The translations under genes were made by a program, and so were the position numbers. This document shows, piece after piece, positions 50,993 to 61,230 of a stretch of 64,000 bases of DNA. The first letter of the stretch is position 1. Each line of letters opens with the position of its first letter. The notes beneath the pieces were generated by a model. The model worked only from the letters and a program-made list of their open reading frames with translations, made no database searches and was not told the origin of the DNA. This stretch comes from Bacteroidia bacterium (GTDB taxonomy: Bacteria > Bacteroidota > Bacteroidia > UKL13-3). Location of the stretch: the NCBI GenBank assembly GCA_023151275.1, contig JAKLJI010000014.1, positions 38,964 to 102,963 of the forward strand. The letters are read 5' to 3'.

Positions 50993-53900
50993 TTATTGTT
51001 TAATCAATTGCTTGTAAACATTGGTATCTCCAATTTGGATTTTCACCATATAGCTACCAGCAGATCCGAAGTAACTTTCATCAAGTACTACATCATGCTT
51101 GCCACCTGATAATCTACCAAGATTGGTCATTTTCATTTCTCTACCCAACATATCAATCACAGACACTTTTACAAGTTCAGACTGAGCCAATTCAAAGTGT
51201 AGTGAAGCTGTATTGGTGAATGGATTTGGATAAGCCGACAGATTAAACTGGCTAGCTAATTCATCCTGAACTCCCACTTTACAATCAACCAATACAGGCT
51301 GAATTCTAGTCACCTTGCAACCACCGATATCTTCAACAGTTAAACGAACATTGAATGTACCACGATCTGGATAGGTGAACACAGGTTCAGGTTGTTTTGA
51401 GGTTGAAGAATCTCTGTCACCAAAGTTCCAAGTATAGCTAATAGCATTTTTGATGCTTGGGCTGAACTTCAACTTGGAGCTGTAATCGCAATACGGGAAC
51501 AAGTTCTTGTCAACATATTGGGTATCGATTGTCAATGTAGGAGGTGCGCTAACTGTGATAGGAATAATACGAACATCGTTGCAACCACCGGTTACAGTTG
51601 TTACTGTTAACTTCAAGTTATACGAACCTGGGGTAGCATATTTAAATGTACCAGGAGCGCAAACAGTTGAGGTATCACCATTTCCGAGATCCCATGAACA
51701 CTTAAATTGATCTCCATCAAAAGTGTAGCTATTGTTCGAGATAACAATATCATTGTTAGCACAAACTGCTTCAGGAGTAGCGCTGAAGGTTGCAACCGGC
51801 TTGTAGTTAATGGTAACTACTTTGCTTACCGAATCACGACAACCGTTCAAAGCATCAACTGCCTTCAATACTACAGTACGAGAACCTGTTGCTACGAACA
51901 CTTTGCTTGGCGTTGCAGAAGAAGAGAAGGTATTATCTCCAAAATCCCAGCTGTACTGAACATTTTGAGCACCACCTGAGAATGTGGTTGTGTTTGTGAA
52001 CGCAACTTGATCATCCTTACAAGCATTTGCTACTGTGAATCCTGCAAATGGTCTATCGTTTACGGTTACTGCGCGAACCATTGAGTCAACGCAACCGAAT
52101 GAACTAATTGCTTTCAACGTAACGCTGTAAGTTCCTGAAGTTGGGAATTTATAAACCGGATTAGCACCTAAGCTAGTCTGACCATTGCCCCAGTTCCATT
52201 CAAAACCTAATGTACCGGATTGAATTGTACTGCTGTTCGACAAAGGCACATTATTCGATAAACAGTGTGGAGTTGAGGTAAAGTCAGCTTTAGGTTTAGC
52301 AAAAACGTAGAACGGTTTAGAAGCAACGTTTGAACAACCACTTGAATTGGTAATTGTCAATCTTACTGTGTATGTAGTATCAAACTTGGTGAAATTGAAT
52401 CTAGCCACATCACGGTTATCAGTTACATTTCCAGGGAACTGCCAGTTGTAGCTTGTTCCGGTAGGTTGACTGTTGGCTGTAAACAAAGTCGAATCATTTG
52501 CACAAGGAGTTGATGCAGTGAAATCAGCAACCGGAGCTGGAAGAACCTGAATGGTTGTTTCTTTTGTTGAAACTACCCCAAAGCGATTTGACAAGAACAA
52601 CTTGATTGTATACGAACCTGGGGTTGTATAAATCTTCTGAGGATTCAATCCAATACCAGGAGTTGTGTTATCACCCCACTGCCAAGTGAAGGTATAAGGA
52701 CCATTCACTAATGGATTTGGACGGATTGAAGGTTCAGCAGTGAAGCTTAGAATATTCAATGCACAGAGATTTCCAGTTGGAATATTGAAATCTGCAATTG
52801 GAGGAGTTACCACTCTGAATGAACGATACATTACTGAATCGCAGTTTGAATCCAACAAACGCATTGTAACAGTAAACTGGTAAGTAGTATCAATGTGATC
52901 ATTTTTTGCGAACACACGGATATAACCAGGTGTTGTAGACGTTGGATTTACAACTGCAAAATCAGTGAAAGGTTTTCTTGGATTTGCAGTTACATTTTGA
53001 GCGGAAACAGAAGCGATTGTCCAACGTGTGCCATAATCTGCATTGGTATAAAATGCAGGAGGAACAAACTGGTAGGTCAAGGTATCTCCAGATTTGAAAC
53101 CATCAGGATTGTTGTTATCGCCAATGTTGTAACTTCCAGAGAATGGAGTTCCAGCAATAACAAATGGACCATTGTAGAATCTGTTCACAACAATAGAAAC
53201 GGTATCGAGCATAAAGTTCCTGCAATAGCTTGGAGGAGCATTAAATCCAGTACCATTTGCAACTGAGAACATATTTACAGCTTGAATAGTAACTGGAAGC
53301 GTATCTACAGCTGGTGGATACAAATTAATGTTAAGAGAAGAACCAGTTCCTTCGCGGAAGTTCATGGCCAATCCTGTATTAACATTGTAGGTAAAGTATC
53401 TAAAACGGCTATCTGTATTTGGAACAACAATGGTAGCTGAATCTCTGAAGCACTGAGCAAACATGGTTGGAGTGATTCTCTGGGTTTGCAAATCTTCAAA
53501 AATCTCGATATCGTCAATCATCATGTTTTGACCGCCACCTGCTGCGTATCCTTCAAAACCGATACGTAAACCAGCAAGACCGGCAAATTCTGCCAAACAC
53601 ACTTCACGAACATCCCAACCTGGGAAGTTGAATGAACCAGCAGCATCTGGTAAACGACGAACAGTTTTCAAAGGAACAGAGAAGAATCCACCACCAAAAG
53701 TAATGGTAACTGAAATTGAGTCATTCTTGGTGGGAACGTCACTATTTTGTGTTACACGGAAACGCAAGGTTGGAGATTTCAAATTGGTGAAGTCTAGACA
53801 AGGAGAAACTAAACGTGCAGAAGAACCGGCGCCGTAGTTAGAAGCTCTAAACATAGCTGCTTTCTGGCCTGTAAACGCACCAATTGGAGGATTTGAAATT

Positions 53901-56900
53901 GAACCGAATGAACCTATCTCCCAATCTGCATTACCAGACATTTTCTGAACTGTCCAAATTGGGTTATTAGCACCCTCGAAACCATTAGTGTAAGGGAAAT
54001 TTGAAATACTGATATTTAGAGTATCCCATTCTTTACCAAATGGATAGGTGCCGATATTTGGCGGATTACGGAAATCTCTTGCAGAAACACGGTACTCAAG
54101 CAATGCAGAACCCGGGATTGGAGGGAAAGCATAAGTTCTTAAGGTTCCATCATTAATAGTGGCCTGTAAACTTGCAACTGCGCCACCGTTAATTCTGTAG
54201 TAAAGTGTATCTGAAGCAGCCAAACGATCATAAATTCTGAATGTCTGAGTTACACCAAAAGCATAACAGCTGGTTTTATCAGAAGAATTGAAAACCCTTG
54301 GTTGTACGCTATCAATGTAAACACCATTCTCATACTCGTGAGCACCCATTGTTGGGATTGCAAAGTTTCTGAATGAACCATTAATATCACTAGTTACTGA
54401 GAACAATGGTTTAGCAGAACCATGCAATACTGATGTTGTACCAGGAGCGATGAACAAGTTATTATCTGAAATGAATGGAGCTACAAAGTTCAAAGAAAGA
54501 GTATCCTGTCCAGTGAATGACATGATTTCTGTCCAATGATTGTAACCCGCTTTAGCAGTAGTTGCTACGTTAGAACCAACCAAATCATTGCTTGCCGGAG
54601 TAACAGCAGCGGAATAGTAGTTGTTGTGATTGCTCTCCTTAAATGGATTGAAAGCACCACCACAAGCTACTGCATAAGCATTTGTTGCAACATTCGCACC
54701 CAAACGGTTTTGGAAGATATTGTTGTAAGAACGAATACCTCCGATAATAGAAGGAGAAATACCAACACAAGCACTGATAGCACCAGTTGTTGTCATTGAT
54801 TTATCCAAAGCCAGGTTAATGGAGTTGTAATAAAGATTTACATCTATATCAACATCGCCATTCCTTCTGATGATTGTAGAAGGTGCATGGAAATAAATAC
54901 CAAAAGGATTCAATGCAAAGTTTGCAGCTGTAGTGCTTGCAGTACCTCCAGAGGTAATACCATAAATCATGTTATTTACGATATTGATACCTCTTTGAAT
55001 ATTCGAAGAGTCAGTTCCAAAGTTCAAATAGATACCATAAGCTCCACTTGCAGCAATCGTTCCAATATTGAAGATACGGTTCGAGTTGATAGTAACGACT
55101 GAGTCTAAACCAGTGTACTGTCCAGCAATGGTAGCCAACTCAATACCCTTAGGATTGGAGAAGGTACGAACGTTGTTACGAATGATATTTGAAGAAACGG
55201 TAGCATTAGCCTGACCAACTAAATAAATACCAGCAGCATCATTGATACCACCAAAGTAGTTGGTACTTGCTGTGCCACCTGGAGCAACTGTTCCACCAAT
55301 AGTATTACCATTAATAGTCAAGTTTTGGTCCATAGAATCTCTTCTCGAATATGCTCTTAAGTAAATACCATAATTAACAGCTCCAATAAAGTTATTGTCG
55401 ATGGTAAGGTTATCGTTTCTACCAAAGCTATTGTTTGAAGGAGTAGCTAAACCACCTGAGTAAATACCAGCGAAGGTTTGAACTGCAGCTGTTGTTGAAT
55501 TACCAAGGATATTCGTGTTACGGATTGAAATGTTGGTAGTATTTGGTCTCAAACTGGTAATAGGGTCTACACCACTAATGATGTCAATTACCTTATTATT
55601 TGCAGCAGTAAAGCTTGAAGGAGCTTGGATTACCAAATCACGAGTGGTAGTACCATCATTTGAACCGTCAATGGTAAACCATTTTGCACCACTGAAACGA
55701 ATTACTGATGCATTTGGTAATGCAGAAGCAGGAACAGCTGGAACAATCTTGATGGTATCTGCTCTACCTGCGGCAAGAGTTAAAACAACCAAACGTGATG
55801 GATTCATTCTTGGATAATCAAGGACTGTGATTGGTCCTGTGAATGAATCAGTTTCTCCAACATAACCTGATGAAATCATCAACTTAATTGTTTTGAATCC
55901 ACCAAACGATCCATCAATACCTTGTGAATTTAGGTATTCAATCGCTTTACGAACTGTGCTAAATGAACCGCTAGTTGGGTCTGTAGCAGCTGGAGGGTTC
56001 TGAATGCCATTGATCAAATAAGTAGATCCACCTTGTAAAGGAGGATTAGCAGTACCATTTTCAAGTGCACCAATCCAACGTCCCAATGAAGTTGTGCTTC
56101 CGCATTGGAAACGCTTATTTCCATAGATATCATCGCAAATCAATGTAGCAAATGCAGCACCACTTGGAATCAAACTTGAAGAAACCATTTCAAATTCAGG
56201 AGTAGTATCGCTCAGGAACTTGGTTGGCCAGAAAAACGAATTTCCATCTGAGTTTGGAGCAATCGCTGTTGAACCTCTCCAATCGTTGATGTTGGTACGA
56301 ACAGCAGTTGCAAGTCCACCGATGTAATTGGTATTGTTTCCACCTGCAAAGTAGTTGTTGTTGTTGATTGCAAATGGAAGAACATTGTTTTGACCATTGA
56401 AAGGACTTGTTGCAAAGCCCGCAAAGATTGCATAACGACGACCTGAAGTTGCCGTCATGTTGATGCGGTTAATCAAAATATTGTTAACGGCAGAAATACC
56501 ACCACGGATATTTGCATTCAGGTAAAGAGCGGCACAACCTGAGTTTGCGCTAGCCATACCTGTACCTGAAAGGTTAACTGTATTGTGTAACAGGTTAATT
56601 CCTGGTCTTGGATGAGGACCGGCTGCTTCAACCATAATGCCATAAGGATTTTGGTTACTTGCAAAGTTAGATGCAACACCTGCGCCAAGAATTCGACCTA
56701 CAAAGTTGTTTTGGAGAATAATACCACGAGAGTTAATAGTATCGGTTGCAATCAAGAAAATGCGGATACCTGTACAGAATGTACCTGTGGCAGTAGTTAA
56801 GTTGTAGATTTGGTTACGTGAAACAACAATATCGCTGAAAGGCACTGAACTTGTTTCATCCAAATCAATTCCTCTGAAGCCGTTTGAAACGTTTGTTAAA

Positions 56901-59542
56901 CCAACACAGTTCTTAATGATATTGCTATCGATAATTGCTGATTTCAAACCTCTGGCGAAAATACCAGCCTGGTTAGCTGCACCACCGATATAAGTAGTTG
57001 AGTCAGTTCCAGAAGGAGGAATGTTACCACCAATCAGGTTGCCTTGAATTCTAAAGTTCAACGCGTTATTGAAACCACCTGCGAAAATACCAGTTCTCAC
57101 AGCACCGATTTCGTTACCAATAAACTGGATATTTTCATAACCTGTTAATGTGGTAATTAATGGAGTTGTTGTAGTGATAGGATTTCCAAGGTAGATACCC
57201 ACTGAAGTATTTACAAGTTGGGTAGTGGAATGACCAAAAATTCTACAATTTCTTATCGTAATATCATTACTAGGAATGTCACTTGCTGCAATTTGGATGA
57301 CTCTTGCATTCGCTGTGCTGGCAGAAGAAGGCAAACGGAAAGTTATTCTTCTGTTTGTTCCACCATCAATAGTTACCCATTTAGCTCCCTCAATACTTAA
57401 AACAGCAGAGTTAGAGAAGTTCAAGGCGTTTGGAGGACGCACGGTAGCAGAGAATCCTGTTGCAGGTCTGATTAATACAGGTGTTCCTAAGTTTGCATTC
57501 GGATAATCAATCATGGCAGGTAACCATCCTGTTTCACCAGCATAACCAGGCGCAAATTCGATAACCACATTACCGCTACCTGCAACACCATAAGCATTCA
57601 AATAAGTAATTGCGTCAGCAAGTGTTGCGAAAGTTCCATTCTGATTCAAACGAGTTGGATAGCTATTGAAGCCATTAATCTGATAAACACGAGGGGCAAG
57701 CATACCTACGTTTGCGTTAACTGAATCACCAAACCATTGGTGGCAGCCAATTGCTGCAAAACGTCCCTGACCTGTTCTTGAGTTTCCAAAAATATCGGTT
57801 GTTACCTTGAAGTTGATTGAGTTAAAGATGCTCAGATAAAACTGGAAGAATTCATTCAATGCAGCACCTCGGAAATAGTTAACGTGATTCCTACCATTTG
57901 GAACTCTTAAGATTGAGTCCGAAAGCTCAAAAGCAGGAATTGCAGTCAAACTTGAGGAGTCAGAGGCAGAGAAGTTCATATAAGATCTAATAGAAGACCT
58001 GTCACTTGCTGCACCCGTGCGGGCGATATACATTTTACCTCCACCACGCGTATCGGTAAAGTAGTTGTTAAAGTTTGAGTAAGTAAATGGAGTAGCACCG
58101 CTTCCAATAACCAAGTTATAAATGCTGTAACCTGTAGTATTTGCAGGCAAAGGACCCATGGTATTGGCAAATGAGTTATTCATCATAATAATACCACCAG
58201 TTACCGTTGAGTGCGAAACAAAACAAGCCGAGTTACCATTAGCAGGAAGTGTATTTCCTGTCAAATTGATACTGTTATAGAAAATCTCAAATCCGGCATT
58301 TGCAGTACTTGTTCCATTATCGAACAAAATACCCATTGGATATCTGTAACCGGTTAATCCAGCAACAGCAGCCGTTGCAGATAAGTTTGAAATAGAGTTA
58401 TTAGCAATTAGAATTGCACGAGGAGTTGTGTAATTGCCTAAGCTAACACGAATAGCACTTACACCTCCTGAGCCAGTAGCGTTCAGGTTGTAAATAGTAT
58501 TCCTTGTGATTTGAATATTTGAGTCAACTGAGAAATTGGCAGTTGAACCTTCATGTGTTAAAAAGATTGCACGGTAATCAACTGAAGCAGGAACTAGGTT
58601 ACGGATAGTGTTGTTATCAACAACAGCAGTTGAAACAGTATTCAGGTAAATACCCGCTACGTTAGAACCACCACCTGTAAAACCGGTAAAGGATCCTCCA
58701 AGAGGATTTGAATAACCACCGATAATATTGTTTGAGATTACAATGTTTTTCTCAAACATATTTACAGTAGTTGCCCTACCACGCATGTAAACACCATAGC
58801 TGGTTCCCAGGATTTCGTTGTTAATCACAGACAGGTTCTCACTGCGTGATAAAGCCACAAAACCCGGAGCTGTTGCAGCACCAAGATAAACACCAGCAAA
58901 GGCCGGGAAAGTTGTCAATGTGTTGTTACCAACCAATTGGCAATTTCTTACAGAAAGGAACTGACATTTCTGTCCGGTATTTGGCATAAAGTCAACCACA
59001 CGGGAGTTAGTTCCCGAGTTTGTAGGCAACCTAAAGCTCAAATTCCTTTGTCCGGGAATCCCTTCACCATCGATAGTAAAATACCATGCAGCATTAAAGC
59101 GAACCAGTGCGCCGTTAGCAGGAACACTTGCTGTTGTAATGACAAAGTTTTGTCCAGCAGCTGGTTTAAGGACAATTGGTCGGGATGCATTAGCAAACAT
59201 GTTCGACCAACCACCTACTCCGGTAGGAGCTCCAATGTTGATGACACTAGGTTCTGTACCACTGTACCCCGCACTAAGCAGGAAAGTAATCTGGCCCGTA
59301 GCAGAAGTGAAATCAACCCCATTTGCATTGAGGTAACTGATTGCACCATACTGCGGCCCAGTAGCAGAACCCATCAGGTTAAAAAATGTGTCAACTGGAG
59401 CAACTAAATCGCTGGCTCCGTTAACCACGTAGGTCGTGTTCCCCTTCAGGGTTTGACCCAGAGCGGCAAATGTCCCCGAAAGGCCGAGGCCAATCGTAAG
59501 AACTAGGGCTCTAAGAATTGATTTCTTGTAGAAATATTTCAT
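50993..59542 (-). CDS. giant (2849 aa) T9SS-secreted protein: three parallel-beta-helix modules, jelly-roll (choice-of-anchor/MAM-like) domain, PKD array, type A sorting domain
   Basis: Signal peptide; repeated right-handed beta-helix strings (NNxIxxxxxGIYxxG); FPYTNGFEGANNPIWTVQ...MMIDDIEIFED; several PKD motifs (YTFTWQWGDNT, YSWDFGDN, YTWNFGDRDS); C-terminal LSAYPNPFTNTASLHFEL...YKQLIKQ. Confidence 0.93.
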   Translation of the reverse strand: MKYFYKKSILRALVLTIGLGLSGTFAALGQTLKGNTTYVVNGASDLVAPVDTFFNLMGSATGPQYGAISYLNANGVDFTSATGQITFLLSAGYSGTEPSVINIGAPTGVGGWSNMFANASRPIVLKPAAGQNFVITTASVPANGALVRFNAAWYFTIDGEGIPGQRNLSFRLPTNSGTNSRVVDFMPNTGQKCQFLSVRNCQLVGNNTLTTFPAFAGVYLGAATAPGFVALSRSENLSVINNEILGTSYGVYMRGRATTVNMFEKNIVISNNIIGGYSNPLGGSFTGFTGGGSNVAGIYLNTVSTAVVDNNTIRNLVPASVDYRAIFLTHEGSTANFSVDSNIQITRNTIYNLNATGSGGVSAIRVSLGNYTTPRAILIANNSISNLSATAAVAGLTGYRYPMGILFDNGTSTANAGFEIFYNSINLTGNTLPANGNSACFVSHSTVTGGIIMMNNSFANTMGPLPANTTGYSIYNLVIGSGATPFTYSNFNNYFTDTRGGGKMYIARTGAASDRSSIRSYMNFSASDSSSLTAIPAFELSDSILRVPNGRNHVNYFRGAALNEFFQFYLSIFNSINFKVTTDIFGNSRTGQGRFAAIGCHQWFGDSVNANVGMLAPRVYQINGFNSYPTRLNQNGTFATLADAITYLNAYGVAGSGNVVIEFAPGYAGETGWLPAMIDYPNANLGTPVLIRPATGFSATVRPPNALNFSNSAVLSIEGAKWVTIDGGTNRRITFRLPSSASTANARVIQIAASDIPSNDITIRNCRIFGHSTTQLVNTSVGIYLGNPITTTTPLITTLTGYENIQFIGNEIGAVRTGIFAGGFNNALNFRIQGNLIGGNIPPSGTDSTTYIGGAANQAGIFARGLKSAIIDSNIIKNCVGLTNVSNGFRGIDLDETSSVPFSDIVVSRNQIYNLTTATGTFCTGIRIFLIATDTINSRGIILQNNFVGRILGAGVASNFASNQNPYGIMVEAAGPHPRPGINLLHNTVNLSGTGMASANSGCAALYLNANIRGGISAVNNILINRINMTATSGRRYAIFAGFATSPFNGQNNVLPFAINNNNYFAGGNNTNYIGGLATAVRTNINDWRGSTAIAPNSDGNSFFWPTKFLSDTTPEFEMVSSSLIPSGAAFATLICDDIYGNKRFQCGSTTSLGRWIGALENGTANPPLQGGSTYLINGIQNPPAATDPTSGSFSTVRKAIEYLNSQGIDGSFGGFKTIKLMISSGYVGETDSFTGPITVLDYPRMNPSRLVVLTLAAGRADTIKIVPAVPASALPNASVIRFSGAKWFTIDGSNDGTTTRDLVIQAPSSFTAANNKVIDIISGVDPITSLRPNTTNISIRNTNILGNSTTAAVQTFAGIYSGGLATPSNNSFGRNDNLTIDNNFIGAVNYGIYLRAYSRRDSMDQNLTINGNTIGGTVAPGGTASTNYFGGINDAAGIYLVGQANATVSSNIIRNNVRTFSNPKGIELATIAGQYTGLDSVVTINSNRIFNIGTIAASGAYGIYLNFGTDSSNIQRGINIVNNMIYGITSGGTASTTAANFALNPFGIYFHAPSTIIRRNGDVDIDVNLYYNSINLALDKSMTTTGAISACVGISPSIIGGIRSYNNIFQNRLGANVATNAYAVACGGAFNPFKESNHNNYYSAAVTPASNDLVGSNVATTAKAGYNHWTEIMSFTGQDTLSLNFVAPFISDNNLFIAPGTTSVLHGSAKPLFSVTSDINGSFRNFAIPTMGAHEYENGVYIDSVQPRVFNSSDKTSCYAFGVTQTFRIYDRLAASDTLYYRINGGAVASLQATINDGTLRTYAFPPIPGSALLEYRVSARDFRNPPNIGTYPFGKEWDTLNISISNFPYTNGFEGANNPIWTVQKMSGNADWEIGSFGSISNPPIGAFTGQKAAMFRASNYGAGSSARLVSPCLDFTNLKSPTLRFRVTQNSDVPTKNDSISVTITFGGGFFSVPLKTVRRLPDAAGSFNFPGWDVREVCLAEFAGLAGLRIGFEGYAAGGGQNMMIDDIEIFEDLQTQRITPTMFAQCFRDSATIVVPNTDSRFRYFTYNVNTGLAMNFREGTGSSLNINLYPPAVDTLPVTIQAVNMFSVANGTGFNAPPSYCRNFMLDTVSIVVNRFYNGPFVIAGTPFSGSYNIGDNNNPDGFKSGDTLTYQFVPPAFYTNADYGTRWTIASVSAQNVTANPRKPFTDFAVVNPTSTTPGYIRVFAKNDHIDTTYQFTVTMRLLDSNCDSVMYRSFRVVTPPIADFNIPTGNLCALNILSFTAEPSIRPNPLVNGPYTFTWQWGDNTTPGIGLNPQKIYTTPGSYTIKLFLSNRFGVVSTKETTIQVLPAPVADFTASTPCANDSTLFTANSQPTGTSYNWQFPGNVTDNRDVARFNFTKFDTTYTVRLTITNSSGCSNVASKPFYVFAKPKADFTSTPHCLSNNVPLSNSSTIQSGTLGFEWNWGNGQTSLGANPVYKFPTSGTYSVTLKAISSFGCVDSMVRAVTVNDRPFAGFTVANACKDDQVAFTNTTTFSGGAQNVQYSWDFGDNTFSSSATPSKVFVATGSRTVVLKAVDALNGCRDSVSKVVTINYKPVATFSATPEAVCANNDIVISNNSYTFDGDQFKCSWDLGNGDTSTVCAPGTFKYATPGSYNLKLTVTTVTGGCNDVRIIPITVSAPPTLTIDTQYVDKNLFPYCDYSSKLKFSPSIKNAISYTWNFGDRDSSTSKQPEPVFTYPDRGTFNVRLTVEDIGGCKVTRIQPVLVDCKVGVQDELASQFNLSAYPNPFTNTASLHFELAQSELVKVSVIDMLGREMKMTNLGRLSGGKHDVVLDESYFGSAGSYMVKIQIGDTNVYKQLIKQ

Positions 59543-59567
59543 ATGGGTTAAAGAGTAATCAATAATA

Positions 59568-59598
59568 CCAAAAGTAAGGATTCAAAGGCATAAAACAA
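59568..59598 (-). promoter_or_regulatory. predicted promoter of the giant secreted-protein gene
   Basis: Minus strand TTG, 19-nt spacer, TACTTTTGG. Confidence 0.7.
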
Positions 59599-59627
59599 GA
59601 AGTTAGACAAGCCTTAGCTTAAATTTT

Positions 59628-61184
59628 TTATTTTTTTTTAAGGATATCCTTATCGGGCTTTTGAGGCCTGAGCTGAGGCAGCCATCTGAATCCCTTGAGT
59701 TTCAAGTCCTCCGGCTTAAGCTCATCAGGTGGGTATAAAGTTGCATCCGGGTTATTAAAAAATGCTGCTGAGTTCAATTTTCCCGATTCAAACCGAAAAT
59801 TCATCTCCCCACAGTCGATTACATTGATTCCGATGTAATGCACACTATCCTCTTTTTCATAATGAATACTCTGGCAGTTTCCACTAACAAACAAATCCCG
59901 AATGCGTGATGAATCCAACTTTCCTGCCATCATTCTACCTTTAATTTGGTTGAAATGAATTCCTTTCTCTTTACTAACCAAAAATGCATCGCTTAACAAT
60001 CGGAAAGAATCGATGGAATTGTTCTTCAAATAAAATCGAATGGTATCCGAACTAATCTGGTTTTCACCATTCCACATGATTGGAGAATAGAATAAGGAGA
60101 TACAGGAATCATCTGCTAAATAAACCAGAGAATCTGTAACTACTTGAATTTCCTTTTGGAAAATCTTCACCCTTCGGTAGGCCTGAATGTATTCCTTTTG
60201 CAATTTCTGCTTCTGAAAAACTGCAATAGTATCCGCAAAAATATATAAGCTATCCTTCCCGTCTGATCTAAAAACATAAGGTGTTCCAGTTACATAGGTA
60301 TAACCTTTTAATCCGTTGGTTTGGGCAAAGCTACCGTAGACATGCAGTTTCTGTGCTGAATCAAACAAATGAAAATTTTTAATTCCCCGACCAAATTTTG
60401 TTTTACGATTGTAAAACAGACTATCCGCCTCTAACATCCGTCTATCCGAAAAAAGAACAGGCTTTCCACTAAGTTGAGTAATATCTGTTTTTGTATCGTA
60501 CCAGCCACGATCACACAGAATCCGGTCTTTGGCTGATTTAATATCAGCTGAGCCAAAGAAACTTACCTTTTTACTTCCTGTATTATAAAGTAATGTATCA
60601 CTGGTCATGGTATATTCAGGATTTACAAACGCAACCTCTTTTTTGAAGTAAAAATCGCGTGTTCTTGCATAATAGTAGCCGTATTTACTCGTAAGGGTAC
60701 CTGAAGTACTTATTATTTCCCCTCCTTGGTTGTAATAACCGTACTGTAAATTCATATCATAATCCAACTGGGAGGTTGTAAGAGACATGGAATTATCCCA
60801 TAGTTTAACATTGCCATCTAATTCTGCCAACTTTGAATTCCCATTGTAAATCAGGTGTTGCCCTGTTATCCAAACCGAATCGTTATGATTGATTCTAACA
60901 TTTGAAAAAGCCTCTACCCTATTTTCTTTATCGTAAAAAAAAGCACTATCACATTCCAGAATGGTTTTATCCTGCTTCATTTTTACAGAGCCTAATAATT
61001 TTGTATACTGATTATCCTTTTGATTTACCACCTCAGCTTCAGAGGCAAATACAATCTCAAGTGGAGTATTTTTGCCGGCAACCTGAGCATATCCATTGAT
61101 TGAAAGCACACCGAACAGGAAAAGAAAAAGTGCAGAAAGCTTCTTTTTTAAACAGGTATGCTGCGAAATATCAAAATAAAACAT
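59628..61184 (-). CDS. OstA/LptA-like protein (putative LPS transport)
   Basis: Signal peptide; NTPLEIVFASEAEVVNQKDNQYTKLLGSVKMKQDKTILECDSAFFYDKENRVEAFSNVRINHNDSVWITGQHLIYNGNSKLAELDGNVKL is OstA-like. Confidence 0.88.
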   Translation of the reverse strand: MFYFDISQHTCLKKKLSALFLFLFGVLSINGYAQVAGKNTPLEIVFASEAEVVNQKDNQYTKLLGSVKMKQDKTILECDSAFFYDKENRVEAFSNVRINHNDSVWITGQHLIYNGNSKLAELDGNVKLWDNSMSLTTSQLDYDMNLQYGYYNQGGEIISTSGTLTSKYGYYYARTRDFYFKKEVAFVNPEYTMTSDTLLYNTGSKKVSFFGSADIKSAKDRILCDRGWYDTKTDITQLSGKPVLFSDRRMLEADSLFYNRKTKFGRGIKNFHLFDSAQKLHVYGSFAQTNGLKGYTYVTGTPYVFRSDGKDSLYIFADTIAVFQKQKLQKEYIQAYRRVKIFQKEIQVVTDSLVYLADDSCISLFYSPIMWNGENQISSDTIRFYLKNNSIDSFRLLSDAFLVSKEKGIHFNQIKGRMMAGKLDSSRIRDLFVSGNCQSIHYEKEDSVHYIGINVIDCGEMNFRFESGKLNSAAFFNNPDATLYPPDELKPEDLKLKGFRWLPQLRPQKPDKDILKKK

Positions 61185-61230
61185 TTGTCAAAACTAGCTA
61201 TTTTTGGGCAAAAGAGGCCTCGCAATAATT

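Noticed and set aside
58937-59407. 156-aa plus-strand ORF and other plus-strand ORFs (e.g. 52895-53266) across the giant gene
   Set aside because: Antisense to the repeat protein, compositionally odd and Cys/Ser/Arg-rich; explained by codon bias of the sense strand.
54330-59460. Repetitive DNA that could be mistaken for CRISPR or satellite repeats
   Set aside because: Repeats are degenerate at the DNA level and encode beta-helix protein motifs; there are no constant direct repeats with unique spacers.
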